Below, piece by piece: positions 25,632-33,058 of a DNA stretch of 64,000 bases; the stretch's first letter is position 1, and each line of letters opens with the position of its first letter. The notes under the pieces were generated by a model. That model was not told the DNA's origin. It was given only the letters and a program-made list of their open reading frames with translations, and did no database searches. Source of the stretch: Pelolinea submarina (GTDB taxonomy: Bacteria > Chloroflexota > Anaerolineae > Anaerolineales > Anaerolineaceae); NCBI RefSeq assembly GCF_003966975.1, contig NZ_AP018437.1, positions 496,001-560,000 on the forward strand, written 5' to 3'. Position numbers and translations under genes: made by a program.

Positions 25632-25669
25632 ATAAAAAAAACGCGTTTTGATCAAATCAAAACGCGTTT
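25632..25669 (-). terminator. Terminator after lipoprotein paralog B
   Basis: A perfect 14-bp stem (25639-25652 with 25656-25669) with a 3-nt loop is followed on the minus strand by a run of T (25632-25638). The stem is AACGCGTTTTGAT-like, with AT-rich ends. It isolates the two lipoprotein genes from each other. Confidence 0.85.
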
Positions 25670-25689
25670 CAGTTATTTAACCGAAAATG

Positions 25690-26919
25690 TTACGGGTAGG
25701 TGAATCCTACGAAATTTCCATCGCAAAAATAGGCCAGTGTTCCATCTGCCAGATTGGCACGTATCAGCACGACCTTCCCCCAGTTTTCCGTACGAGTTTC
25801 GATTAGGAGAGTTTGATTATCCAACCAACCCACCGGCTTCATAAAGGTAATATCGGTTTGGTTTACTGTTTGCGCGATACTGCTGTCCTCAATGTCGTAA
25901 TCCACCGAGCCGTTGGAGGTTTCTCCGATGCGGATCACCGAATGATAAGTGCTGGGATCAGCTGCGAAAGAGCCGCCGGCTTCCAGCCAGGCCGCCAATT
26001 GGTCGTCCGGCGAAAAAACCGCATAGCCGGAACCGCGGTCGCTGTCTGACCGCAGCGCAAAGGTAGTCTCCTGGCCGCTGGTCAACTCGGTGACGGTCAT
26101 GGATTGATCAGCTTGCACGTCAAAGGTTGTGCTGCCGGCATAACGCATATCCGGGGAGATCCCCTGAAAATTGCGCTCCGGGTCAAGTGTCTGCTTGACC
26201 TGCCCGCTGTTCAAATCAAAGGCGTACAGGCCGCGGGTGATGGAGAAGATGAGATCCACTCCCCCGATACCCCAGGCGGAATGTGTGTACCATACGGTTT
26301 GCGGCTGGCCGCCAAGGGCCTCTACGGCCACCGGCAGTAAGGCCATCTGCATAGTCTCGTCGTTCAAATCAAAAAATGGATCGGCCGAACCGATGGTGTC
26401 CAGAGTGCCGGCATATAGGTAGCTGTGCGGTGCCATTCCGTCCACCATAACTTCCGAAAAGGCCAGGGCAGCTTGGCCGTTGGCCCCCGCCATGCCGAAG
26501 AACCCATTCGTGCTGCGCAGGGTGCCGATAGTACCCTGTTTGTTCACTTGCAGGGATTGCTCCGGATCCCAACTGAAATATACCAGCGGGATATCGCTGC
26601 CGGAACCGGCCATGTGTGCATTTTGGTTGGAGTTGCTGCCGAGCCCGGGAGTCTCCAGAACGTATTCGAATTGCCCGCGGGTGTTGTAGACCAGCAAGCT
26701 CTCGCCCGTTTGCGGATCCACCAACACACCGTTTGGCAGTTCATCCAGCTCAGGCGCGGCTTCCAGGGTAGGGGCCTGCGCTGCTCCTTCTGCTTGTTGG
26801 TCAACGGGAGGCGCTGTTTGAGCTTCCTTGCCATTCGCGGAAAGGTCGGGGCTGCAGGCTGACAGGTTGATAGAAAATAAAATAATCGCGATCGGTATCC
26901 AACCCTGTTTTATTTTCAT
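25690..26919 (-). CDS. Lipoprotein with beta-propeller-like body, paralog B
   Basis: Exported lipoprotein, 409 aa, paralogous to the neighbouring gene. The signal starts MKIKQGWIPIA and carries lipobox L-S-A-C with Cys22. A Gln/Ala/Pro-rich linker follows up to about residue 60. The body repeats strand-turn units (WYTHSAWGIGGVDLIF, RGLYAFDLNSGQVKQTL, GWLDNQTLLIETRTENWGKVVLI). I start at 26919, behind GGAGTGGACTAC, although the frame is open from 26952. The two paralogs have separate terminators, so they are probably transcribed separately. Function unknown. Confidence 0.7.
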   Translation of the reverse strand: MKIKQGWIPIAIILFSINLSACSPDLSANGKEAQTAPPVDQQAEGAAQAPTLEAAPELDELPNGVLVDPQTGESLLVYNTRGQFEYVLETPGLGSNSNQNAHMAGSGSDIPLVYFSWDPEQSLQVNKQGTIGTLRSTNGFFGMAGANGQAALAFSEVMVDGMAPHSYLYAGTLDTIGSADPFFDLNDETMQMALLPVAVEALGGQPQTVWYTHSAWGIGGVDLIFSITRGLYAFDLNSGQVKQTLDPERNFQGISPDMRYAGSTTFDVQADQSMTVTELTSGQETTFALRSDSDRGSGYAVFSPDDQLAAWLEAGGSFAADPSTYHSVIRIGETSNGSVDYDIEDSSIAQTVNQTDITFMKPVGWLDNQTLLIETRTENWGKVVLIRANLADGTLAYFCDGNFVGFTYP

Positions 26920-27021
26920 GTAGTCCACTCCAATACATACCAGGTTAATCACTCGGACAATAGGACTGGTTGGCGCTGGTCCGCGTCTCCCTCGCTGTAT
27001 CCGCCTGGACTGGAATGACTT

Positions 27022-27663
27022 TTAGAACCAGACTTCGAGGATTTCCTTATCCGATAGCAATTTCTGTACTACTTTATCATGCTTTTTGGTGGAACCTAAA
27101 ATTTCGAAAGTGCACACCATTTTATCCCCCTTCTTTTCCTGCTTGGTGTGATTGATTACCAGGCCGTGTTCCTTGAAGAGGTTTTTAATTTCTTTATATT
27201 TATCCCAGCTGATTTTGGCAGTAATCTCGTAAGTGCGCTCCTCACTGGAGATCTCCAAACGGTCTTCCAGGCGGGTAAAAAGCAGTAGTACGATCATTAC
27301 GATCAGAGCCGTTCCGGCAGCCAGGACATATTCGCCGACGCCGGCAGCCATGCCGATGGCAGCTGCGATCCAAATGGTAGCGGCAGTGGTCAAGCCGACT
27401 ACGCGTCCGCGTTCTTCTAAAATAACACCCGCGCCCAAAAAGCCGATTCCGCTGACAACCTGGGCTGCCACACGGCCCGGATTGGAGCCATCCGGCCCGA
27501 CCATTTCAAGGGACAGGATGGTGAACAAGGCCGAACCGACCGAGATCAGGATCAGAGTGCGCAGGCCGACGGCTTTCTTGAGGCGCTCACGCTCCGCGCC
27601 GATAATGCCACCCAATACCAGGGCGGTCAGCAATCGATAGACATACTCAATTTCAAATCTCAT
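27022..27663 (-). CDS. MgtC/SapB-family membrane protein
   Basis: Membrane protein of the MgtC family, 213 aa. Four to five hydrophobic helices fill the first 125 residues, with the family motifs LGGIIGAERERLKKAVGLRT and IGFLGAGVILEERGRVVGLTTAATIW. The C-terminal 80 residues form a soluble ACT-like domain (YEITAKISWDKYKEIKNLF). MgtC relatives act in magnesium limitation or F-ATPase inhibition in pathogens; the role in free-living bacteria is open. A weak AAGGT precedes the ATG. Confidence 0.85.
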   Translation of the reverse strand: MRFEIEYVYRLLTALVLGGIIGAERERLKKAVGLRTLILISVGSALFTILSLEMVGPDGSNPGRVAAQVVSGIGFLGAGVILEERGRVVGLTTAATIWIAAAIGMAAGVGEYVLAAGTALIVMIVLLLFTRLEDRLEISSEERTYEITAKISWDKYKEIKNLFKEHGLVINHTKQEKKGDKMVCTFEILGSTKKHDKVVQKLLSDKEILEVWF

Positions 27664-27760
27664 AAAAATACCTTAAATATTTAAAAATATATTAAAAATT
27701 CAATTTTGCGTATTATAACAAATTTGTCTGAACCATGTGTTACAGAATTATTAAATAATA

Positions 27761-27800
27761 AAGCCTGCGGGCTGTCCAATGACTATGGGCCGGCAGGCTT
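27761..27800 (-). terminator. Terminator after the DUF4282 gene
   Basis: A 12-bp stem with one mismatch (27761-27772 with 27789-27800) is followed on the minus strand by TTTATTATTTAA. It lies 20 nt past the stop of the upstream minus-strand gene. Confidence 0.7.
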
Positions 27801-27820
27801 GTATTTAAAAATGTAAAAAA

Positions 27821-28090
27821 TTATTTCGCCAGATTATCTTTGATTTCAGTCAGGGTTTCGTTCATGCGGAAGAATAAAATTAATAGTTCGCAGTAGATGC
27901 GCACAACTACAGGCCCGAGCACCAGCATGAGCAGTCCACCCAGGAAAGTACCAATGCCGCCGCCATAACGTCCGAAGCTGGCACCCATAGCTATCAATGC
28001 GGCTATCACGCTGCCAGCCACACCGATCCAGAATAAAATCTGGATAATCGCCGGGGTAATCATTTTTCGAAACTTTAAAAAGTCATCCAT
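27821..28090 (-). CDS. Small DUF4282-like membrane protein
   Basis: 89 aa with two hydrophobic helices separated by a Gly-rich loop (RYGGGIGTF). It starts MDDFLKFRKMITP and ends in a charged helix (FFRMNETLTEIKDNLAK). This is the arrangement of DUF4282 proteins, whose function is unknown. I moved the start to 28090, where GGAGG lies 4 nt upstream; the frame is open 14 codons further. It has its own terminator. Confidence 0.7.
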   Translation of the reverse strand: MDDFLKFRKMITPAIIQILFWIGVAGSVIAALIAMGASFGRYGGGIGTFLGGLLMLVLGPVVVRIYCELLILFFRMNETLTEIKDNLAK

Positions 28091-28172
28091 ATTTCCTCCA
28101 GAAGAATCTGTTATTTGAATTTTGTAATGCATTTAACAGTATAGCAAAAGGTTTTATGTAAATCAATTAGCG

Positions 28173-28688
28173 TTAGTAGTGTTCCCAATGGACGCGTGAT
28201 TCTTCGAATTGTGTACGCGCGTCCTTATCTTCGGCCGGATAACCGACGTAAATAATATTCAGCGGATAGACTTCTTCAGGAATCACCAAAATCTTCCGCA
28301 ATGTTTTCACGACGTCTTCCTTGGGATATGCTCCGATCCAGACTGTCCCTAACCCCATACCGGCAGCGGCAATCAGAATGTTCTCAGATGCGGCGCTGCA
28401 ATCCTGGACCCAGAAACGGTAAGCGGATTCGTTTTTCGCAATGGACAGGTTGGCGCAAACCACAACGGCCGCGGGCGCGTTGTATTTTCCGTATGCCAGG
28501 CTGTTTTGCAGTTCCCCCAGCGGTTTTTCATCCGTTACCAGGATAAATTCCCAGGGGCGGCTGTTGCTGGCGGAAGGCGCGGCCATGCCGGCTTTAAGCA
28601 GGTCAATCAGGATTTCCCGGTCAACCTTGCGGTGCTCAAAAACACGAATGCTGCGCCGCAGGTAAATGGCATCCAGAATGTTGCTCAT
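28173..28688 (-). CDS. Nitroreductase-family flavoprotein
   Basis: FMN-dependent oxidoreductase of the nitroreductase family, 171 aa. The first motif is YLRRSIRVFEHRKV, with the FMN-phosphate-binding RRSIR. APSASNSRPWEFILV and GMGLGTVWIGAYPKEDVV are the other family landmarks, and the protein ends near VGYPAE. At 171 aa it belongs to the short subgroup. GGAAATAAG precedes the ATG. The substrate (quinone, nitro compound or other) cannot be told. Confidence 0.85.
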   Translation of the reverse strand: MSNILDAIYLRRSIRVFEHRKVDREILIDLLKAGMAAPSASNSRPWEFILVTDEKPLGELQNSLAYGKYNAPAAVVVCANLSIAKNESAYRFWVQDCSAASENILIAAAGMGLGTVWIGAYPKEDVVKTLRKILVIPEEVYPLNIIYVGYPAEDKDARTQFEESRVHWEHY

Positions 28689-28709
28689 CTTATTTCCTAA
28701 TACCGAGAT

Positions 28710-29489
28710 CTATTCCTTCACCTTTACGTAAATTGAAGAATTACCGTCTTCACTTTTAACTTCGCGGATTTCAAATAATTTGGAATAACCGCGGATTAAT
28801 GATGATAATTGGCTGAAACCGTAGGTACGGGCATCAAAACCCGGGTCAAGCTGGCGCAAGTGATGCCCCAGAGTTCCCAAAAATGCCCAGCCGTCTTCCT
28901 GTACCGCGTTGTCAAAAGCCTGTTTGAGCAGTTTGGTGGGATCGGGAAGCTGCTGTTCCGGTTCTTGTTCCTGTTCCTGCCCTTTTGCGGTCGAAGCTCC
29001 CTTTTTTCTTGTTATACGCTTCTTTTCCACTTTCTTGGGAATCAGGTTTTCTGTGTAAACGAATACATCGCAAGCGTTTACAAAAGCCCGCGGCGTTTTC
29101 TTCTGGCCAATACCCATTACGAAAAAGCCCTTCTCACGGATGCGGGTGGCCAGACGAGTGTAATCGCTGTCGCTGGAAACCAGGCAGAAGGCATCCACAG
29201 TACCGCTGTAAAGCAGGTCCATAGCGTCAATAATCATGGCGCTGTCCGTGGCGTTCTTGCCAATGGTGTAGCGGAATTGCTGGATGGGCTGAATAGCATA
29301 AGTTTGCAGGGTGTCCTTCCACCCGCCCATGTTGGAGGTGGTCCAGTCACCGTAATTACGGCGCACGGTAGTGGTGCCGTATTTACTGGATTCCGAAAGG
29401 ATTTTTTCAATTAATGAAGGCTGTGCGTTATCGCCATCGATCAGGATAGCCATCCGCCGGTTGCCAATTTGTCTACTTGATTCAAACAT
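28710..29489 (-). CDS. NYN-domain ribonuclease-like protein with C-terminal OST-HTH/LOTUS domain
   Basis: 259 aa. The first 150 residues are an NYN (PIN-like) domain of the LabA/DUF88 type: MAILIDGDNAQPS carries the first acidic cluster, KNATDSAMIIDAMDLLYSG the second, and FCLVSSDSDYTRLA the third. A basic linker (KKVEKKRITRKKG) and a Glu/Gln-rich stretch follow. The last 70 residues (LLKQAFDNAVQEDGWAFLGTLGHHLRQ) fit the OST-HTH/LOTUS RNA-binding domain. The catalytic acids appear intact, so RNase activity is plausible. The biological role is unknown. Confidence 0.8.
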   Translation of the reverse strand: MFESSRQIGNRRMAILIDGDNAQPSLIEKILSESSKYGTTTVRRNYGDWTTSNMGGWKDTLQTYAIQPIQQFRYTIGKNATDSAMIIDAMDLLYSGTVDAFCLVSSDSDYTRLATRIREKGFFVMGIGQKKTPRAFVNACDVFVYTENLIPKKVEKKRITRKKGASTAKGQEQEQEPEQQLPDPTKLLKQAFDNAVQEDGWAFLGTLGHHLRQLDPGFDARTYGFSQLSSLIRGYSKLFEIREVKSEDGNSSIYVKVKE

Positions 29490-29655
29490 AAAACTCCATC
29501 TATTAATTTATTTAAGAAAATAACACTATAAACATTATACACATGCAATAGTTAAGCAAGTATATAAACCAATTTGATTAATCTAATTCTGATAAAGGCT
29601 TTAATGGGTAATGAATGGCCGAATTCGCGTTATCTGTAAGGAAATTTGAACAGCG

Positions 29656-30348
29656 CTATTTCTCACCGGCGGCTTTCGTATTCACTATAAAGCGGGTGTA
29701 GCCCTGACGCACCAACTCCTCATACGCGTTCATGACCTCTTGCGGCACATCCTGTGTGACCTGAAAGCCCAGGCGGGGATAAACCAGGATGCGTTGGAAA
29801 TCGCCGACAATTACATGGATGAGTTCTTCCTGAGTTATATCCTTGTTGGGGTAATCCAGGAAGGTGCCGGGAGGGGAGGAAACACGGTATTCGATTTCAG
29901 GCCAGACTTGTAAAGCTGTTGCCAGGCTGCGCCGTTCCATATATGGTTTATGCACCAAGAGCGCGCTGCGGATCTTGCAGCCCTTCGATTCAAGCAGGTC
30001 GCGGGTGAATTGGATGTTCTGACCGGTGTTGGATGATTGATCTTCAATGAGAATATGATTGAACGGAACGCCCATCTGCCGCGCAATGCGCGCAAATTTA
30101 CGCGCTTCTGCCTCGTGCCATAGCGTGCGGGTCAGCCGCCCCAGTCCGCCGGAGCACACCAGCAGCGGCGCCCAGCCTTCCAGCATGAGCTGTGCGGCAT
30201 GTTCGGCCACGCGCAAATCATGGCTGCCCATGGCAATGATACAGTCGCAGGCTGCCAGCGGCTTATCCAATTTCATATAATTCCATAAAATTTGGGCCGC
30301 TTGAACCGTTGCGGGTTGTATTTGTTGATTGGTGGAAATTATAGCCAC
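29656..30348 (-). CDS. YdcF/DUF218-family protein, soluble form
   Basis: 230 aa, DUF218 (YdcF) fold. The typical core is CDCIIAMGSHDLRVAEHAAQL, then PLLVCSGGLGRL and ILIEDQSSNTGQNIQFTRDLLESKG. No membrane helix, unlike the neighbour. The start is a GTG whose codon lies inside the last codons of the upstream ElyC-like gene (10-nt overlap). GCAGGGG in front acts as ribosome-binding site, so the two DUF218 genes are coupled. The biochemical function is unknown; some members bind S-adenosylmethionine or act in envelope glycan metabolism. Confidence 0.8.
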   Translation of the reverse strand: MAIISTNQQIQPATVQAAQILWNYMKLDKPLAACDCIIAMGSHDLRVAEHAAQLMLEGWAPLLVCSGGLGRLTRTLWHEAEARKFARIARQMGVPFNHILIEDQSSNTGQNIQFTRDLLESKGCKIRSALLVHKPYMERRSLATALQVWPEIEYRVSSPPGTFLDYPNKDITQEELIHVIVGDFQRILVYPRLGFQVTQDVPQEVMNAYEELVRQGYTRFIVNTKAAGEK

Positions 30349-31133
30349 CCCTGCAATTTGTACATAAAGTAACCCAGATATTCCTTCATGGCATTGGTGG
30401 TCAATGCCAGGTTGCTGGCACTGGGCATAATGTCAATCAACTTGCTGATGAAGTTGCCTTCGCCGCTGGACGCGCTGATGCTGTCGGTGACGCTGAAATC
30501 CACCGGCAGGGGTGTCACTTCAAAGCCCTGCTTTTCAAACAACGCTACTGCGCGCGGCATGTGCATGGCCGAGGTGACCAGCAGGATTTGGTTGATATCC
30601 TGTTCATCCAGGAATTCCCTGGCATACAGGGCATTTTCATAGGTGTTTTTAGATTCCGTTTCCAGCCAAAGGGCGCTTTCGGGTACACCCATCTGCATGA
30701 GCAAAGCAGCCATATCTTCGGCCGGGGTGGTGCTGCCGCTGCTCAACCATTCGATATCTCCGCCGCTGAGCAGGATGAAAGGCGCTTTGCCTTCCTTATA
30801 TAATTCCGCGGCGTACAAAACCCGGTCGCCGGCGCCGTTGATCTCTACAGTGGTGCGCGGCGGGCTGGCTGGTTCGGTGCCGCCGCCCAACACGACCAAT
30901 ACCTCTCCAGTGGGAATCTCTGTCGGGGGCAGGTATTTCAATTCCAGCGAGCGCGCCAGAAGATTGGAGAAGCCGGTTGTGCTGCTCAACCACAGCACGA
31001 TCAGCGCGATGGCGATCAGAATATTACTGGTTTTGCGCTTGTAGCTGACCAGGAGAGACAAAAATAGCAGCAGGCAGGCCAAACCCAGTGGATAGACGAG
31101 TAAGGGTAGAAACTTGGAAAGAAAGATAAACAT
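30339..31133 (-). CDS. ElyC/SanA-like DUF218 membrane protein
   Basis: 264 aa with two N-terminal membrane helices (about 1-65), followed by a DUF218 domain (GEVLVVLGGGTEPA, PFILLSGGDIEW, ALWLETESKNTYENALYAREFL). This is the architecture of ElyC/YcbC, an envelope-biogenesis factor linked to undecaprenyl-carrier metabolism in enterobacteria. The C-terminal part after residue 200 is hydrophobic and may contact the membrane. It forms a pair with the soluble YdcF protein by overlapping reading frames. Confidence 0.8.
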   Translation of the reverse strand: MFIFLSKFLPLLVYPLGLACLLLFLSLLVSYKRKTSNILIAIALIVLWLSSTTGFSNLLARSLELKYLPPTEIPTGEVLVVLGGGTEPASPPRTTVEINGAGDRVLYAAELYKEGKAPFILLSGGDIEWLSSGSTTPAEDMAALLMQMGVPESALWLETESKNTYENALYAREFLDEQDINQILLVTSAMHMPRAVALFEKQGFEVTPLPVDFSVTDSISASSGEGNFISKLIDIMPSASNLALTTNAMKEYLGYFMYKLQGWL

Positions 31134-31296
31134 AAGTTTCCTTTGAATTTTTGAAAATGTAGCCCGATTGTAACATGACCTATACAGCCATTTTCAAAAT
31201 CGGATAAAATAGCAGCCGGAAGCTGCAGCGTGCAATTCTACCAGTCTTTGCGCGCTGTTTTAATACAATTCCATAATCTAACAACAAAGGAGAATC

Positions 31297-31323
31297 ATGA
31301 TTAACCGCGCAGGCAGGCAGTAA
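31297..31323 (+). CDS. Possible 8-codon leader ORF (MINRAGRQ)
   Basis: A strong AAAGGAG (31286-31292) lies 4 nt before an ATG that opens a frame of only eight codons, ending TAA. The HAD gene, which lacks a ribosome-binding site of its own, begins 31 nt later in another frame. The stop lies in a GCGCAG...CTGCGC stem. It could be a translated leader controlling the HAD gene, or a frameshift remnant of a longer N-terminus. The HAD frame is open back to a TGA overlapping this ATG. Confidence 0.35.
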   Translation: MINRAGRQ

Positions 31324-31354
31324 CGGCTGCGCTGGTTGGCATGATGCAATCGTG

Positions 31355-32020
31355 ATGGAACAGTTCGGAAATTTACAAGCGGTATTGTGGGATATGGATG
31401 GGGTTCTATTGGACTCCCAGGCAGCCCATTTTATTGCGTTTCGAGAAGTGCTGGCCAAGTATGATTTCCAGGTATTGGATTCGGTCTTTAAACCGACCTT
31501 TGGCATGACCAACGAACAGGTCATCCGGCATGTGAGCGGCGAGCGCTTTACGGATGAGGAAGTGGAGACAATCTGCCGGGAGAAAGACGAGCAGTTCAGG
31601 GTAGTGATCGCGAAAGAAGCGGTATTTATGGCCGGAGTGGAGCATTGGCTGACGGAGTTTAAAAAGAACGGCGTACGGCAAGCGCTGGCTTCTTCCGGCT
31701 CCCGGGAGAATATCTACACCATTCTGGATGCCCTCAAAGCGCGCCCGTATTTTGACGCGGTCGTCAGCGGTGAGGATTGCGCCAGCAAACCCGATCCGGC
31801 CGTGTTCTTGCGGGCGGCCGGCCAGTTGGATGTCGATTCTTCAGCCTGTCTGGTGATTGAAGATTCCATCGCGGGTATTCAAGCCGCCGCGGCTGCCGGC
31901 ATGAAATGCCTTGCGGTGACTACGACCTACCCGCGGGAAAAGCTTCCGCAGACCGATCTAATCCTGACCGGCCTGAACGGTTTAACGGCGGAGATGCTGG
32001 CGGCGCTTTTCAGGGTATAA
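31355..32020 (+). CDS. HAD-family phosphatase/phosphoglucomutase-like
   Basis: Cytoplasmic HAD hydrolase of the beta-phosphoglucomutase/Gph group, 221 aa. Motif I is VLWDMDGVLLDSQ, with nucleophile Asp and the D+2 general acid. Motif II is ASSGSRENI, the lysine of motif III lies in SKPDPAVFL, and motif IV is CLVIEDSIAGIQAA. The cap domain is the helical type (residues about 20-90). It probably acts on a small sugar phosphate. Either ATG 31355 or GTG 31352 could start it. There is no Shine-Dalgarno, but a short upstream ORF has one. Confidence 0.8.
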   Translation: MEQFGNLQAVLWDMDGVLLDSQAAHFIAFREVLAKYDFQVLDSVFKPTFGMTNEQVIRHVSGERFTDEEVETICREKDEQFRVVIAKEAVFMAGVEHWLTEFKKNGVRQALASSGSRENIYTILDALKARPYFDAVVSGEDCASKPDPAVFLRAAGQLDVDSSACLVIEDSIAGIQAAAAAGMKCLAVTTTYPREKLPQTDLILTGLNGLTAEMLAALFRV

Positions 32021-32083
32021 CCTGAATAAATATAAAAGGTCTCGTTGTTTTATTCTCACGGATAAAGTCGAGCGGAGGAAAAG

Positions 32084-32845
32084 ATGAAATGGGACTCCGG
32101 GCTATACGATAACAAGCACGGTTTTGTGGCTGAATTCGGCAAGGGATTGCTCGAATTTATCCCGCGGAATATGTCTCAGCGAATTCTGGATATCGGCTGC
32201 GGCACGGGTGCTTTGACTGCGCAGCTTGCGAGCCAATGCGGCTATGTCCTGGGAATTGACAGCTCTTTGGAAATGGTTGAAAAGGCAAAAGAACAATTTC
32301 CCGATATCGATTTTCAGGTGATGGACGCGTTGGCGCTCTCCTATGAACATGAATGGGATGTGGTTTTTTCGAACGCGGTGTTTCATTGGATTCCGGACCA
32401 TGACCGGCTGCTTAATAAAATTCAGCGTTCATTAAAGCCCTCTAGTAAACTGATCTGTGAGTTCGGGGCGCAGGGAAATATTGAAACCATTGAACGCGCT
32501 TTTATTGCGGCTTTCGAGGAAATTGGTCATACTTACCGATCCAAGTTCAATTTTCCATCCGTTGTAGCTTTCAGCGCGCTCTTACGTAAGAATGGTTTTT
32601 TGATTGATAAAGTCACCGATTTTGACCGGCCAACCCCATTGAAGGATGGCGAGCAGGGATTAATCAATTGGGCCAGGCAGTTTTTTGCGGCCGAATTGGA
32701 AATGCTTACGGATGAAGAGCAGGATAAACTGCTTCAGAAGATGCAATCAACACTGAAAGACAAATTATGGAATGGTCAGGAATGGGTGGCCGATTACAGA
32801 AGGCTGAGAGCGGTTGCGCATACTGACGATGGGGTGCAGTTGTAG
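32084..32845 (+). CDS. Class I SAM-dependent methyltransferase (trans-aconitate methyltransferase-like)
   Basis: 253 aa with a methyltransferase type-11 domain: ILDIGCGTGALTAQL (motif I, SAM glycine loop), GIDSSLEMVEKAKEQF (motif II acidic residue) and WDVVFSNAVFHWIPDHDRLL (motif IV). The sequence around the last motif, with NAVFHW, is typical for the Tam (trans-aconitate) group. GGAGGAAAAG gives a very good ribosome-binding site. It is followed by a terminator, so it is monocistronic or the last gene of a unit. Confidence 0.8.
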   Translation: MKWDSGLYDNKHGFVAEFGKGLLEFIPRNMSQRILDIGCGTGALTAQLASQCGYVLGIDSSLEMVEKAKEQFPDIDFQVMDALALSYEHEWDVVFSNAVFHWIPDHDRLLNKIQRSLKPSSKLICEFGAQGNIETIERAFIAAFEEIGHTYRSKFNFPSVVAFSALLRKNGFLIDKVTDFDRPTPLKDGEQGLINWARQFFAAELEMLTDEEQDKLLQKMQSTLKDKLWNGQEWVADYRRLRAVAHTDDGVQL

Positions 32846-32900
32846 GAATTAAAACCGGTTCCACCGGGCTTTTCCAAAAACAGTGCGTGTCAAATATATA

Positions 32901-32945
32901 GCAGGGCAATCGGTTTATCGGACCTCGATTGCCCTGCTTGATTTA
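32901..32945 (+). terminator. Terminator before the LacI-regulated cluster
   Basis: A perfect 12-bp stem (32901-32912 with 32926-32937) is followed by TTGATTTAAG. The T run is weak, but the stem is strong and the site sits between the methyltransferase and the next promoter. Confidence 0.6.
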
Positions 32946-32970
32946 AGCTGGGTCTTTTTTTTGACTTCTC

Positions 32971-32998
32971 TTGACTTTTCTTTTATAAAATGTATACT
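32971..32998 (+). promoter_or_regulatory. Sigma70-type promoter of the sugar-catabolism cluster
   Basis: TTGACT (32971-32976), a 16-nt spacer and TATACT (32993-32998). A second TTGACT lies 10 nt further upstream. The expected start, near 33005, falls inside an operator-like palindrome. Confidence 0.7.
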
Positions 32999-33004
32999 AT
33001 ATGC

Positions 33005-33024
33005 AAGCGCTTCCGCAAGCGCTA
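33005..33024. promoter_or_regulatory. LacI-type operator at the transcription start
   Basis: An AAGCGCTT palindrome (33005-33012) with its central CG is the usual core of LacI/GalR-family operators. It is followed by a second copy, AAGCGCTA (33017-33024), 12 nt later. Both lie at the start site and 35 nt before the LacI gene. Autoregulation by that repressor is likely. Confidence 0.65.
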
Positions 33025-33058
33025 ACGGAAATTTATGCAAATTTTGCAGGAGGTTGAT

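Noticed and set aside
31180..31524. 114-codon minus-strand frame over the ElyC/HAD intergenic region
   Set aside because: It covers the start of the HAD gene and the small leader ORF; no ribosome-binding site or domain is seen.
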